Below, piece by piece: positions 18,593 through 29,795 of a stretch of DNA of 64,000 nt. Position 1 is the stretch's first letter; every line of letters begins with the position of its first letter. Source of the DNA: Gemmatimonadaceae bacterium. GTDB taxonomy: Bacteria > Gemmatimonadota > Gemmatimonadetes > Gemmatimonadales > Gemmatimonadaceae. Both the position numbers and the translations under genes were made by a program. The notes under the pieces are model-generated. The model was not told the origin of the DNA. It saw nothing but the letters and a program-made list of their open reading frames with translations, and made no database searches. The DNA lies in the NCBI GenBank assembly GCA_035533015.1, contig DATLUQ010000029.1:62001-126000 (forward strand), given 5' to 3'.

Positions 18593-18949
18593 ATGACCAA
18601 AGCTGATCTGGTTGAGCACGTCACGACGCAGATTGCCCGTACCGCCGGGCCGATGATATCCAAGAAGGACTGCGCCAGGGTCGTCGACGCCTTTCTCGAT
18701 GCGATCAAAGAAGCGCTGCACGATCAGAAGAACATTGAGGTGCGCGGCTTTGGCACGTTCAAGATCCGCCACCGCAAGACACGCATGGCGCGCAATCCCC
18801 GCACCGGCTCTCCCGTGGAAGTGTCGGCCCGCCCCGTTCCCGTGTTCAAGCCTTCCAAGGAGTTGCGCGCCATGGTGGCGGACATCGAGATGGACGATCT
18901 GGACGACGACGAGGACTCCGCCGATTCCATCAAGGCCTCCAAGGCGTAG
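18593..18949 (+). CDS. HU/IHF family DNA-binding protein with acidic tail
   Basis: 118 residues. The DNABII fold is complete: TKADLVEHV, VVDAFLDAIKEAL, IEVRGFGTFKIR and the arm tip ARNPRTGSPVEV with the intercalating Pro. After FKPSKELRAMV the protein carries an extra 20-odd residues rich in Asp and Glu (MDDLDDDEDSAD), absent from classical 90-residue HU. It should bend or compact DNA as a dimer. Wording of the arm (NPRTG) is IHF-like, but the family cannot be split further by eye. Confidence 0.93.
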   Translation: MTKADLVEHVTTQIARTAGPMISKKDCARVVDAFLDAIKEALHDQKNIEVRGFGTFKIRHRKTRMARNPRTGSPVEVSARPVPVFKPSKELRAMVADIEMDDLDDDEDSADSIKASKA

Positions 18950-19041
18950 TCGTTGCAGCGCTTACATGGTCGCCTCGTCGCTTCATGCCGGGGCGATTCG
19001 TTTGTGTGGCCCTCACGCTGCCCGCGTGGACCGTATCGCGT
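18950..19041 (+). other. Intergenic spacer, no gene recognised
   Basis: About 90 bases after the IHF/HU-like gene. I see no convincing terminator, RNA gene or small coding region here; the regulatory elements of moaD begin directly after it. Confidence 0.5.
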
Positions 19042-19059
19042 GAGGTAAGTGCTTACCTC
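19042..19059. promoter_or_regulatory. Perfect 18-bp palindrome, candidate operator of moaDEA
   Basis: GAGGTAAG and CTTACCTC are exact reverse complements separated by TG. The right arm overlaps the predicted -35 of the moaD promoter. No T-run follows, so it is not a terminator. Position and symmetry suggest binding of a dimeric repressor; the factor is unknown. Confidence 0.6.
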
Positions 19060-19081
19060 CCGACACCCGTTCCGATAGCAT
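19053..19081 (+). promoter_or_regulatory. Promoter for moaDEA, predicted leaderless
   Basis: -35 TTACCT (19053-19058), 17-base spacer, -10 TAGCAT (19076-19081). The expected transcription start at about 19088 coincides with the moaD ATG at 19089. No ribosome-binding site is visible. Confidence 0.45.
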
Positions 19082-19088
19082 TCGCTCT

Positions 19089-19331
19089 ATGACGTTGCGC
19101 GTGCTGCTGTTTGCCTCTTACGCCGATGCGCTCGGCGCCTCGGAAATCGACGTGGACCTGCCGGCGGGTGCGACGGTGCGCGATCTGATCGCCTCTGTGC
19201 ACCGGCGCGCGGGGAACGGTCGGATCCCGCCGTCTCCGCTGGTGGCCGTGAACCAGCGTTACGCCTCGCTCGATACGCCGGTGTCCGCAAGTGACGAAAT
19301 CGCGATCATCCCACCGGTCGCCGGCGGCTGA
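19089..19331 (+). CDS. moaD: Molybdopterin synthase sulfur carrier subunit MoaD
   Basis: 80 residues with the ubiquitin-like ThiS/MoaD fold: VDLPAGATVRDLIASV, LVAVNQRYA, DEIAIIPPVAGG. The C-terminal Gly-Gly, the site of adenylation and thiocarboxylation, is intact. It donates sulfur to precursor Z in complex with MoaE, whose gene follows with a one-base overlap (TGATG). Confidence 0.93.
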   Translation: MTLRVLLFASYADALGASEIDVDLPAGATVRDLIASVHRRAGNGRIPPSPLVAVNQRYASLDTPVSASDEIAIIPPVAGG

Positions 19332-19773
19332 TGCGCAGCGCGATCGTCGACCGCCCGCTCGCCCCGACCGCGCTCGTGGCCGAAGTCTCGGCGCCTGACT
19401 GCGGCGCCGTGGTGCTGTTCGTTGGCACGGTGCGCGACACGAATGACGGGCGCGCAGTCACCGGCATCGAATATTCGTCGTATCGCACGATGGCCGAGCG
19501 CGAACTCGCGACGATCGTGGATGAATCCGCCACGCGGTTCCATGGCGCGCGGGTGGTTGCGGAGCACCGCGTAGGAATGCTGGGCCTCGGGGAAGCCAGC
19601 GTGGCGATCGCCGTGGCTCACGGGCACCGTGGCGCCGCGTATGAGGCTTCGCGCTACGTGATCGAGGAGATCAAGCGCCGGCTTCCGATCTGGAAGCGCG
19701 AGCATTACGCCGACGGCACGCGGGAATGGGTGCACGCCAGAAGCGGAACGGCGCGCACCCCGGAGCCGGTCGC

Positions 19774-19777
<4 letters not shown>
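19331..19777 (+). CDS. moaE: Molybdopterin synthase catalytic subunit MoaE
   Basis: 148 residues. Core motifs are GAVVLFVGTVRDTNDGR, YSSYRTMAERELA, VAEHRVGMLGLGEASVAIAV and the catalytic-region VIEEIKRRLPIWKRE with two Lys and the final Trp/His-type YADGTREWVHA. It forms the dithiolene of molybdopterin with MoaD. It overlaps moaA by 4 bases (GTGA). Confidence 0.95.
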
Positions 19778-22000
<2,223 letters not shown>

Positions 22001-22011
22001 GCGGGACGGCC

Positions 22012-22050
22012 GATGCGGGAAGGGGGATGAGCGATCCCACTTCCCGCATC
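22012..22050 (+). repeat. Strong intergenic hairpin between mdh and sdhC
   Basis: GATGCGGGAAG (22012-22022) pairs perfectly with CTTCCCGCATC (22040-22050). The inner GGGAT and ATCCC (22024-22028, 22034-22038) add 5 more pairs after one G-A mismatch, around a GAGCG loop. No T-run follows, so termination is unlikely; RNA processing, stability control or attenuation are possible. Confidence 0.75.
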
Positions 22051-22088
22051 CCGCGTTCCGAACCTCTCACCCCGAACGTCCCCACACG

Positions 22089-22772
22089 ATGAGCTGGTTC
22101 GTCAACCTGTACCGGTCCACGATCGGAAAGAAGATCATCATGGCGGTCACGGGGCTGATCGGTATCGCCTTCGTGATCGGCCACATGATGGGCAACCTCC
22201 AGGTCTTCATCGGCCAGGACAAGTTCGATTCGTACGCCGCATTGCTGCACGGCCCCCTGGCGGAGGTCGTGTGGGTGGTGCGGATCGTGCTCGTCGTGGC
22301 GGTGCTGCTCCACATCCTCATGGCGTGGCAGCTCACGCGGCGCGCCAAGGCGGCACGACCCGTGGGGTACCGCAAGCGCGAGCCGCAGGTTTCCACGCTC
22401 GCGTCGCGGACCATGCGGTGGGGCGGCGTGCTGCTGTTGGCGTTCATCGTATTCCACATCCTGCATTTCACGGTCGGGGCGATCGATCCGGCCGGCGCAT
22501 TCCACACCACCGACTCCGCCGGGCGTCACGACATCTACGGCGACGTGGTGGCGAGCTTCCGCATCTGGTGGGTCTCGGGGTTCTACCTGCTGTCGATGGC
22601 GTTCCTCGGGCTCCACCTCTTTCACGGCGCCTGGAGCTCGCTGCGCACGCTGGGCGTGGTGCGGCCCTCCGAACATCCGCTGCACCGGCGCATCGCCGCC
22701 GTCGTGGCCATCGCCGTCTGGCTTGGCTTCACCCTCGTTCCGCTCGGCGTCCTCGCCGGCATCGTGCACTAG
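22089..22772 (+). CDS. sdhC: Succinate dehydrogenase cytochrome b subunit (b558 type)
   Basis: 227 residues with five predicted membrane helices. Histidines suited to bind two haems lie in the helices: [25 protein letters not shown] and [10 protein letters not shown]. This is the one-subunit, di-haem anchor type found with menaquinone in Bacillus and Wolinella relatives, so no separate sdhD is expected and none is present. It anchors SdhAB in the inner membrane and passes electrons to quinone. The futalosine menaquinone genes at 54037-57119 agree with this. Confidence 0.9.
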   Translation: MSWFVNLYRSTIGKKIIMAVTGLIGIAFVIGHMMGNLQVFIGQDKFDSYAALLHGPLAEVVWVVRIVLVVAVLLHILMAWQLTRRAKAARPVGYRKREPQVSTLASRTMRWGGVLLLAFIVFHILHFTVGAIDPAGAFHTTDSAGRHDIYGDVVASFRIWWVSGFYLLSMAFLGLHLFHGAWSSLRTLGVVRPSEHPLHRRIAAVVAIAVWLGFTLVPLGVLAGIVH

Positions 22773-22774
22773 CC

Positions 22775-24688
22775 ATGGAACTCAAGTCGCGCATTCCGCC
22801 GGGTCCCATCGACGACAAGTGGGGCACGCACAAGTTCGCCATGAAGCTCGTGAACCCCGCCAACAAGCGGAGGCACACGGTGATCGTGGTGGGGTCGGGG
22901 CTGGGCGGCGCGGCGGCCGCCGCGTCGATGAGTGAGCTTGGCTACCTGGTGAAGAATTTCTGTTTCCAGGACTCGCCGCGGCGGGCCCACAGCATCGCCG
23001 CCCAGGGCGGCATCAACGCCGCCAAGAACTATCCCAACGACGGGGACAGCATCTGGCGCCTGTTCTATGACACCGTGAAGGGCGGCGATTTCCGCTCGCG
23101 CGAAGCCAACGTGTACCGGCTGGCCGAAGTGAGCGTGCAGATCATCGACCAGTGCGTGGCGCAGGGCGTGCCGTTCGCGCGCGAGTACGGCGGGCTGCTC
23201 ACCAACCGGTCGTTCGGCGGCGCGCAGGTGTCGCGCACCTTCTACGCCCGCGGCCAGACGGGGCAGCAACTGCTGCTCGGGGCCTATCAGGCGCTGGAAA
23301 AGGAGATCGCCAAGGGCGGCGTGACGATGTACCCACGCACCGAGATGCTCGACGTCATCGTCGTCGATGGGCGGGCGCGTGGCATCGTGGTGCGCGACCT
23401 CGTCACGGGCAGGATCGAGAGCCATCTGGCCGATGCCGTGGTGCTGGGCACGGGCGGCTACGCCAACGTGTTCTTCCTGTCCACCAACGCCAAGGGATCG
23501 AACGTGACGGCCGCGTGGCGCGCCTACAAGCGCGGCGCGGCGTTCGCCAACCCGTGCTTCACGCAGATCCACCCGACCTGCATTCCAATGAGCGGCGAGC
23601 ACCAGTCCAAGCTCACGCTGATGAGCGAGTCGCTACGCAACGACGGCCGGGTGTGGGTACCCAAGAAGGCGGGCGACACGCGGCCGCCGAATCAGATTCC
23701 CGAAGCCGATCGCGACTACTATCTCGAGCGGAAGTATCCGAGTTTCGGCAACCTCTCGCCCCGCGACATCGCCTCGCGCGCCGCCAAGGAGGTCTGCGAC
23801 GAGGGACGGGGCGTGGGCCCCGGTGGACGTGGCGTGTATCTCGACTTCGCCGACGCCATCAAACGGCTCGGCCGGGACACGATCGCCGAGCGATACGGCA
23901 ATCTGTTCGAGATGTACGAGCGGATCACCGCCGAGAATCCGTACCAGGTTCCCATGCGCATCTACCCGGCGGCGCACTACACCATGGGCGGGCTGTGGGT
24001 GGACTACAATCTCATGAGCACGATTCCGGGGCTGCACGTGATCGGCGAGGCGAATTTTTCCGACCACGGGGCCAACCGCCTCGGCGCGAGCGCGCTCATG
24101 CAGGGGCTGGCCGACGGCTACTTCGTGATCCCGCTGACTATCGGCGACTACCTGAGCAGCAACAAACTGGAGCCCGTGACGGCCGACCACCCCGACGTGC
24201 AGGCCACCGAGGCGGCGGTCGTTGAACGGACCCAACGCCTGCTCTCGATCAAGGGCCAGCGCACGGTCACGTCGTTCCACCGCGAACTGGGCAAGATCAT
24301 GTGGGAGTTCTGCGGAATGGCGCGCAGCGCCGACGGGCTCAAGCACGCGCTCACCGAGATCCCCAAACTGCGCGAAGAATTCTGGCGCAACGTGACGGTG
24401 CCCGGCACCGGCGCCGAGTTGAACCAATCGCTCGAGCACGCCGGACGCGTGGCCGATTTCCTGGAGCTCGGCGAACTGATGTGCCTCGACGCGCTGCACC
24501 GCGAAGAGTCGTGCGGCGGCCACTTCCGCGTGGAGCACCAGACCGCCGATGGCGAGGCCAGACGCGACGACGAACACTTCGCCTACGTCGCGGCGTGGGA
24601 GTACCAGGGCGACCGCAAGGAGCCCGCGCTGCACAAGGAACCGCTGGAATTCGAGAACGTGCACCTGGCCACACGGAGCTACAAGTGA
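22775..24688 (+). CDS. sdhA: Succinate dehydrogenase flavoprotein subunit
   Basis: 637 residues from ATG 22775, two bases after sdhC. FAD-binding loop [14 protein letters not shown], covalent-FAD His in [17 protein letters not shown], substrate region QIHPTCIP, catalytic Arg and His in the [17 protein letters not shown] and [11 protein letters not shown] stretches. The C-terminal helical and capping part ends in [13 protein letters not shown]. It oxidises succinate to fumarate. The length matches the longer B-type family. Confidence 0.97.
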   Translation: MELKSRIPPGPIDDKWGTHKFAMKLVNPANKRRHTVIVVGSGLGGAAAAASMSELGYLVKNFCFQDSPRRAHSIAAQGGINAAKNYPNDGDSIWRLFYDTVKGGDFRSREANVYRLAEVSVQIIDQCVAQGVPFAREYGGLLTNRSFGGAQVSRTFYARGQTGQQLLLGAYQALEKEIAKGGVTMYPRTEMLDVIVVDGRARGIVVRDLVTGRIESHLADAVVLGTGGYANVFFLSTNAKGSNVTAAWRAYKRGAAFANPCFTQIHPTCIPMSGEHQSKLTLMSESLRNDGRVWVPKKAGDTRPPNQIPEADRDYYLERKYPSFGNLSPRDIASRAAKEVCDEGRGVGPGGRGVYLDFADAIKRLGRDTIAERYGNLFEMYERITAENPYQVPMRIYPAAHYTMGGLWVDYNLMSTIPGLHVIGEANFSDHGANRLGASALMQGLADGYFVIPLTIGDYLSSNKLEPVTADHPDVQATEAAVVERTQRLLSIKGQRTVTSFHRELGKIMWEFCGMARSADGLKHALTEIPKLREEFWRNVTVPGTGAELNQSLEHAGRVADFLELGELMCLDALHREESCGGHFRVEHQTADGEARRDDEHFAYVAAWEYQGDRKEPALHKEPLEFENVHLATRSYK

Positions 24689-25458
24689 ACCTCACCCTTC
24701 ACGTGTGGCGGCAGCCGGCCCCGAACGCGGCGGGCCGCTTCGACCGCTACGAGGCGCGCGACGTCAGCCCCGACATGTCGTTTCTGGAAATGCTCGACGT
24801 GGTCAACGAGCGGCTGATCGGGGAGGGCAAGGAGCCCATCGCGTTCGACCACGACTGCCGCGAAGGCATCTGCGGCATGTGCGGCATGATGATCAACGGC
24901 ACCGCCCACGGGCCGATGAAGATGACCACCACCTGCCAGCTGCACATGCGCAGCTTCAACGACGGCGACGAACTGTGGCTCGAGCCGTGGCGGGCCCGCG
25001 CGTTCCAGGTGGTGAAGGACCTCGTGGTGGACCGCAGCGCCTTCGACCGGATCATCCAGGCCGGCGGGTTCATCACGGCGCCCACCGGTTCGGCGCCCGA
25101 AGCGAACAACCTCGCCGTGCCCAAGCAGAGCGCCGAAGACGCGATGGATGCCGCGGCGTGCATCGGATGCGGCGCGTGCGTCGCGGCCTGTCCCAACGGC
25201 TCAGCCTCGCTGTTCACGGCGGCCAAGATCTCGCACCTGGGTCTGTTGCCCCAGGGCCAGGCCGAACGCTACCGGCGGGCGCTCAAGATGGTCGCCCAGA
25301 TGGATCTCGAGCAGTTCGGCGGCTGCACGCTATTCGGCGAGTGTCAGGAGGCATGCCCCAAGGGCATCAGCATCGACTTCATCGCGTGGATGAACCGCGA
25401 CTATTTCTCGGCCGTGGTCACGGAGCGCGAGGAGAAGACCATGGGCGGGGCCGGGTAG
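24685..25458 (+). CDS. sdhB: Succinate dehydrogenase iron-sulfur subunit
   Basis: 257 residues from GTG 24685, overlapping sdhA (GTGA). The [2Fe-2S] ligands are in [12 protein letters not shown] and TTCQLH. The two further clusters are bound by [15 protein letters not shown] and [15 protein letters not shown]. It carries electrons from FAD in SdhA to the cytochrome subunit. A 17-base gap separates its stop from the convergent dcd stop. Confidence 0.97.
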   Translation: MNLTLHVWRQPAPNAAGRFDRYEARDVSPDMSFLEMLDVVNERLIGEGKEPIAFDHDCREGICGMCGMMINGTAHGPMKMTTTCQLHMRSFNDGDELWLEPWRARAFQVVKDLVVDRSAFDRIIQAGGFITAPTGSAPEANNLAVPKQSAEDAMDAAACIGCGACVAACPNGSASLFTAAKISHLGLLPQGQAERYRRALKMVAQMDLEQFGGCTLFGECQEACPKGISIDFIAWMNRDYFSAVVTEREEKTMGGAG

Positions 25459-25475
25459 CCCGCGCCCCGCGTGGG

Positions 25476-26030
25476 TCAGATCTTTGGCAGGGTCACGCCG
25501 CGCTGGCCCTGGTACTTGCCCTTCTTGTCGGCATAGGAGACTTCGGGCGGCTCGTCCCCCTTGAAGAAGAGCACCTGCGCGATGCCCTCGTTGGCGTAGA
25601 TCTTGGCCGGCAGCGGTGTGGTATTCGAGATCTCGAGCGTCACGAACCCCTCCCACTCGGGCTCGAACGGAGTCACGTTCGTGATGATCCCACAGCGGGC
25701 GTAGGTGGACTTGCCGACCGTCACGGTCAGGATGTCGCGCGGAATCCGGAAGTACTCCACGGAGCGGGCCAGCGCGAAGGAGTTGGGGGGCACGATGCAG
25801 ATGTCCCCTTCGAACTCCACGAAGCTCCGCGGGTCGAAGTTCTTCGGATCGACGATCGAGCTCAGCACGTTGGTGAAGATCCGGAACTCCCGGGCCACCC
25901 GCATGTCATAGCCGTAGGAGCTGACGCCGTAGGAGATGACGCCGGCTCGGACCTGGCGGTCCTCGAAAGGCTCGATCATCCCGTGCTCCTTGGCCATCCG
26001 GGTGATCCAGCGGTCGGACATGACGCTCAT
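25476..26030 (-). CDS. dcd: dCTP deaminase
   Basis: 184 residues from ATG at 26030 ([12 protein letters not shown]). An in-frame start 14 codons further upstream at 26072 is possible but adds a Pro-rich stretch unlike the family. Catalytic and binding motifs are GKSTYARCG (Ser and Arg), [14 protein letters not shown] with the catalytic Glu, and the nucleotide C-terminus [13 protein letters not shown]. It makes dUTP from dCTP for dTMP synthesis. It is the only gene on the minus strand, divergent from nuoA and convergent with sdhB. Confidence 0.93.
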   Translation of the reverse strand: MSVMSDRWITRMAKEHGMIEPFEDRQVRAGVISYGVSSYGYDMRVAREFRIFTNVLSSIVDPKNFDPRSFVEFEGDICIVPPNSFALARSVEYFRIPRDILTVTVGKSTYARCGIITNVTPFEPEWEGFVTLEISNTTPLPAKIYANEGIAQVLFFKGDEPPEVSYADKKGKYQGQRGVTLPKI

Positions 26031-26083
26031 GACGGAGTGTGGGGCGAGGGGAACGGAGGGTGGCGCGGCCAACCGCGCGCCGG

Positions 26084-26112
26084 AATGTACCCGTCGGCGG
26101 GGCAGGCGCCAA
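26084..26112 (-). promoter_or_regulatory. Promoter for dcd
   Basis: On the minus strand, -35 TTGGCG (26112-26107) and -10 TACATT (26089-26084) are 17 bases apart. The predicted start near 26077 leaves about 47 bases of leader before the ATG at 26030. Confidence 0.45.
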
Positions 26113-26140
26113 GCATGTCGTCAATCGCCGCGCAATCCGG

Positions 26141-26169
26141 TTGACCCCTGTGCGACGGATGGATAACTT
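26141..26169 (+). promoter_or_regulatory. Promoter for the nuoA-N operon
   Basis: -35 TTGACC (26141-26146), 17-base spacer, -10 TAACTT (26164-26169). The same -10 hexamer occurs at yicC. Predicted start near 26176, giving a leader of about 39 bases with GGAG 6 bases upstream of the nuoA ATG. Confidence 0.6.
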
Positions 26170-26182
26170 TTCCGCGCTGGAG

Positions 26183-26202
26183 TTAGTGAAAGTTTTCACG
26201 AA
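26183..26202. promoter_or_regulatory. Rex-like inverted repeat in the nuo leader
   Basis: TTAGTGAAAGTTTTCACGAA: exact arms GTGAAA and TTTCAC around GT, with TT and AA at the outer ends. The core GTGAA-N4-TTCAC matches the inner ten fixed positions of the Rex operator consensus TTGTGAA-N4-TTCACAA; one base per side is changed and inserted at the edge. It lies about 8-27 bases after the predicted transcription start, a blocking position. Rex senses NADH/NAD and represses nuo in Streptomyces. Confidence 0.45.
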
Positions 26203-26214
26203 GTTCGGAGCGCT

Positions 26215-26619
26215 ATGGATCGCACGTATTTCCCCGTCCTGCTCCTGCTCGGATTCGTCATCGTCAACGCGGTGGCGATGCTCGGGTTATCCGCGCTCAC
26301 GCTGCGGTCGCGCCCCACGCCGGTGAAGCAAACCGCGTATGAGTCGGGGATCCCGCCGCTCGGCGACGCCCGCGAGCGATTCTCCGTGAAGTTCTACATG
26401 GTTGCGGTGCTGTTCATCATCTTCGACATCGAGACCGTGTTCATGATCCCCTGGGGCGCGCACTACCAGCAGCTCTCATGCGCCGTGCCGCTCGTCGGCG
26501 GCGCGTGTCCTGCCGGCCAGATCTCGTTCTTCGGTCTCGGGGAAATGCTCGTGTTCGTGGCCATCCTCCTCGTCGGCTTCATCTACGTCTGGAAGAAGGG
26601 TGCCCTGCAATGGGACTGA
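26215..26619 (+). CDS. nuoA: NADH-quinone oxidoreductase subunit A
   Basis: 134 residues with three membrane helices (about 7-28, 60-80, 101-122). The complex I signature [28 protein letters not shown] and the end WKKGALQWD are present. Between helices 2 and 3 there is a longer loop than usual, with two Cys ([15 protein letters not shown]). NuoA sits next to the quinone cavity in the membrane arm. First gene of the operon. Confidence 0.95.
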   Translation: MDRTYFPVLLLLGFVIVNAVAMLGLSALTLRSRPTPVKQTAYESGIPPLGDARERFSVKFYMVAVLFIIFDIETVFMIPWGAHYQQLSCAVPLVGGACPAGQISFFGLGEMLVFVAILLVGFIYVWKKGALQWD

Positions 26620-27233
26620 CCCCGAGCCCTGAGTCGGCCGTCTCCTACGCCCCGGTCTCGCAGGAAGGCTGGGTGGCGACGAAGCTCGACTTCCTGGTCA
26701 ACTGGGCTCGCGCCAACTCCCTGTGGCCGATGCCATTCGGCACGGCCTGCTGCGCGATCGAGTTCATGGCCAGCGCGGCCAGTGACTTCGACCTCGCACG
26801 ATTCGGCATGGAGCGGATGAGCTTCTCCCCGCGGCAGGCCGACGTGCTCATCTGCGCGGGCCGCGTGCCGTTCAAGTTGGCGCCCATTCTGCGCCGCATC
26901 TGGCAGCAAATGCCGCAGCCCAAGTGGGCCATCTCGATGGGCGCCTGCGCGTCATCGGGGGGCATGTTCGACAACTACGCGGTGGTGCAGGGCATCGACA
27001 CGATCATTCCGGTGGACGTCTACGTGCCCGGCTGCCCGCCCCGCCCGGAAGGTCTGATCTACGGCATCATGCTCCTGCAGGAAAAGGTCAAGAAGGAACG
27101 CGCCGCCGACAAGACGCTGCGCAACGAGATGGACCCCGACCCCAAGAGCCAGTTGTACATCCCGCCGTCGTTGATCGACCAGATCTCCGAGCCGTTCGGA
27201 AACTCGGTGCATCAGACCCGGTCCAGCCTGTGA
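26610..27233 (+). CDS. nuoB: NADH-quinone oxidoreductase subunit B
   Basis: 207 residues from ATG 26610, overlapping nuoA by 10 bases. The N2 cluster ligands are in GTACCAIEF (tandem Cys), [10 protein letters not shown] and [13 protein letters not shown]2 is the last cluster before quinone. The C-terminal tail of about 45 residues ([13 protein letters not shown]) extends past the core domain. It ends in an overlap with the nuoC GTG start. Confidence 0.97.
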   Translation: MGLTPSPESAVSYAPVSQEGWVATKLDFLVNWARANSLWPMPFGTACCAIEFMASAASDFDLARFGMERMSFSPRQADVLICAGRVPFKLAPILRRIWQQMPQPKWAISMGACASSGGMFDNYAVVQGIDTIIPVDVYVPGCPPRPEGLIYGIMLLQEKVKKERAADKTLRNEMDPDPKSQLYIPPSLIDQISEPFGNSVHQTRSSL

Positions 27234-27934
27234 GCAACGCCTTCCAGCCCGTCGTGGCGGGGAGTGCGTGCGCGACCGACGCGCCTGCGCCGGCCACGCC
27301 GCGCAACGTGCCGCTGGCCGGCGGCGACGCCAACCCGTCCGCCGCCGCCCTCCAGCGCCAGTTCGGCGATGCGGTCGCCGGTACATCCGTGGTGCGCGGG
27401 GAGACCAACGTGGTCGTCGCCAACGCGAGGCTGCTCGATGTCGTGCGCTGGCTGCACGACGATCCGTCGCAGCGCTACGAGTACCTGTCGGACGTGACGG
27501 CCGTGGAGTTCCGCGACCCGGAACAGCCCATCGAGGTCGTCTGGCACCTGCGCTCGTTGGCCTACCGGCAGTTCCTGCGGCTCAAAGTGGAACTGCCTCG
27601 CGGCGCCGAGCTGACCGTGCCCAGCATATGGACGGTGTACGCGAGCGCCGATTGGATGGAGCGCGAGTGTTACGACATGTTCGGGATCACCTTCGCAGGG
27701 CATCCCGATCTGCGGCGCATCCTCATGTGGGAGGACTACCGCGAGGGGTTCCCGCTGCGCAAGGACTTTCCGCTCCGTGGGCGGTTCAGCCGGTCGGAAC
27801 AGCTTCGCCAGGCACTGGCCGCCAACCCGGAAGCTCGGTACTCCATGGAAGAGTTGTCGGTGGCCGATGCCTTCGCGGATCTGCCCACCGAGATGCGCCG
27901 CCGCCTGCGCGCCGGCGAGAAGGCGGGGGAATAG
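27230..27934 (+). CDS. nuoC: NADH-quinone oxidoreductase subunit C
   Basis: 234 residues from GTG 27230. A loosely conserved N-terminal 45 residues precede the 30-kDa domain: [51 protein letters not shown] and [17 protein letters not shown]. It forms part of the peripheral arm next to NuoD. It is a separate gene here, unlike the NuoCD fusion of E. coli. A 5-base gap leads to nuoD. Confidence 0.95.
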   Translation: MSNAFQPVVAGSACATDAPAPATPRNVPLAGGDANPSAAALQRQFGDAVAGTSVVRGETNVVVANARLLDVVRWLHDDPSQRYEYLSDVTAVEFRDPEQPIEVVWHLRSLAYRQFLRLKVELPRGAELTVPSIWTVYASADWMERECYDMFGITFAGHPDLRRILMWEDYREGFPLRKDFPLRGRFSRSEQLRQALAANPEARYSMEELSVADAFADLPTEMRRRLRAGEKAGE

Positions 27935-27939
27935 CGGAC

Positions 27940-29253
27940 ATGCCGACGACCAAACGCACGGTGGAAGTCGACCTGTCCACCAGTGGCCTCGACGCACAGG
28001 GGCGTCCGGTGCGGGTGCCGCTCGTCACCGACGATCGCGGCAACGTGGTGCCCATGGAAGCGCCCGATGCGCTGGAGCCCGACCTCGCCGGCGAGCACAT
28101 GCTGATCAACATCGGCCCGCAGCACCCGGCCACGCACGGCGTGCTCCGGCTGGTGCTGGAGCTGGACGGCGAGACGGTGGTGCGATGCGTGCCGCATATC
28201 GGCTACCTGCACTGCGGATTCGAGAAGATCGGGGAGTACCGCACGTACAACCAGATCATCCCGTGGACGGACCGCGAGGACTACCTGAACTCGCCGGGCA
28301 ACAACGTGGCGTTCGCGCTGGGCGCCGAGCGCCTGTTCGGGATCGAGATCACGGAGCGGTGCAAGGTGCTGCGCGTGATCGCCATGGAGCTATCGCGCGT
28401 CATGTCGCACCTCGTGTGGTGGGGCACGACCTGTATCGACATCGGCGCGTTCACGCCGTTTCTCTGGCTGTTCGAGGAACGCGAACGCATCTATGAGCTT
28501 TTCGATATGTGGATCGGCGCCCGGCTCACGACCTCGCTCACCCGCGTGGGCGGGATGGGGGCCGACATCCCCGACGGATGGATGGACAAGCTCACCGGAT
28601 TCGTGCGGAGCTTTCCCAAGACCATCGACGAAGCCGAGCGGATGCTCTCCAAGAACGCGGTGTGGGTGGGCCGCACGATTGGGCTCGGCGTGATGTCGGC
28701 CGACGAGGCGCTCAACTACGGCCTGTCGGGCCCCATGCTCCGTGCCTCGGGCGTGGCCTACGACGTGCGCCGCGACTTCCCGTATCTGGACTACGAGACG
28801 TACGACTTCGACGTCCCTGTGGGCACGAGCGGCGACGTCTACGACCGGTACCTGGTGCGCGTGGAGGAGTTGCGGCAATCCGTGCGGATCCTCGAGCAGG
28901 CCATCCGGCGGCTGCCCGACGGGCCCGTGAACGTGGACGACCACCGCGTCGTGCTCCCGCCCAAGCACAAGGCGACCAGCGATATGGAGTCGATGATCCA
29001 TCACTTCAAGCAGGTGATGGAAGGGCCGCGGCCGCCGATCGGTGAGTGCTACGTCGCGGTGGAGAGCCCCAAGGGTGAGAAGGGCTACTACATGGTCTCC
29101 GACGGCACGCCAAAACCGGTGCGGTGGCGCATCCGGCCGCCGTCGTTCGTCAACCTGTCCGCCATTCCCAAGATGGTGGAGGGGCACTTGCTGTCGGACG
29201 TCATCGCGATCAATGCGAGCATCGACATCGTCATGGGAGAGATCGACCGGTGA
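27940..29253 (+). CDS. nuoD: NADH-quinone oxidoreductase subunit D
   Basis: 437 residues from ATG 27940. Signature INIGPQHPATHGVLRLV with the quinone-binding His, IGYLHCGFEKIGEYRTY, RVMSHLVWWGTTCIDIGA, and the C-terminal PSFVNLSAIPKMVEGHLLSD and a final Asp/Arg. It shapes the quinone cavity with NuoB. The first 45 residues (STSGLDAQGRPVRVPLVTDD) are an extension ahead of the core. Confidence 0.97.
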   Translation: MPTTKRTVEVDLSTSGLDAQGRPVRVPLVTDDRGNVVPMEAPDALEPDLAGEHMLINIGPQHPATHGVLRLVLELDGETVVRCVPHIGYLHCGFEKIGEYRTYNQIIPWTDREDYLNSPGNNVAFALGAERLFGIEITERCKVLRVIAMELSRVMSHLVWWGTTCIDIGAFTPFLWLFEERERIYELFDMWIGARLTTSLTRVGGMGADIPDGWMDKLTGFVRSFPKTIDEAERMLSKNAVWVGRTIGLGVMSADEALNYGLSGPMLRASGVAYDVRRDFPYLDYETYDFDVPVGTSGDVYDRYLVRVEELRQSVRILEQAIRRLPDGPVNVDDHRVVLPPKHKATSDMESMIHHFKQVMEGPRPPIGECYVAVESPKGEKGYYMVSDGTPKPVRWRIRPPSFVNLSAIPKMVEGHLLSDVIAINASIDIVMGEIDR

Positions 29254-29795
29254 GCACGCGAGAGATGGGCGGCGTGGACGCGCCCGCGGACACATCGCAC
29301 GGCACGCACGCCGAGTCCTACACGCCGGTGTTCGTGGGTCCGCGGCGCGAGCAGCTCGACGCCGTGCTCACCCGCTATCCGACCAAACGAGCCGGCCTCC
29401 TGCCGGCGCTGTGGATGGTGCAGGAAACCCGCGGCTGGATCAGCGAAGAGGGCATGGCCGAGGTGGCCCAGGTCCTGGAACTCACCCCGGCATACGTGAA
29501 GGGCGTGGTCACGTTCTACACCATGTACCATCAGCACCCGGTGGGTAAGTACTTCATCCAGGTGTGCACGACCTCGCCGTGCGCCGTGTGCGGCGCCGAG
29601 GGCGTGCGCGACGCCTTCCTGCGCCATACCGGCTGTGAGGAGTTGGGCGTCACGTCGGACGACGGAAGATTCACCGTCATCGAGGTCGAGTGCCTCGGCG
29701 CGTGCGGGTTCGCCACGCCGGTGATGATCAACGAACGGTTCCTCGAATCAGTGACGCCGGAGAACGTCCCGGACATCCTGGCAGGTCTGGCGTAA
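29250..29795 (+). CDS. nuoE: NADH-quinone oxidoreductase subunit E
   Basis: 181 residues from GTG 29250 (overlap GTGA with nuoD); an ATG at 29265 is the alternative. The thioredoxin-like domain binds the N1a [2Fe-2S] cluster through CTTSPC and ECLGACGFA. Upstream is the helical bundle ALWMVQETRGWISEEGMAEV and VKGVVTFYTMYHQHPVGKY. It belongs to the NADH-dehydrogenase module with NuoF and NuoG. One-base overlap with nuoF. Confidence 0.95.
   Translation: MSTREMGGVDAPADTSHGTHAESYTPVFVGPRREQLDAVLTRYPTKRAGLLPALWMVQETRGWISEEGMAEVAQVLELTPAYVKGVVTFYTMYHQHPVGKYFIQVCTTSPCAVCGAEGVRDAFLRHTGCEELGVTSDDGRFTVIEVECLGACGFATPVMINERFLESVTPENVPDILAGLA

Noticed and set aside
22012-22050. Hairpin after mdh as an intrinsic terminator
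   Set aside because: The bases after the stem are ccgcgttccg with no T-run, and sdhC follows 38 bases later without an evident promoter of its own.
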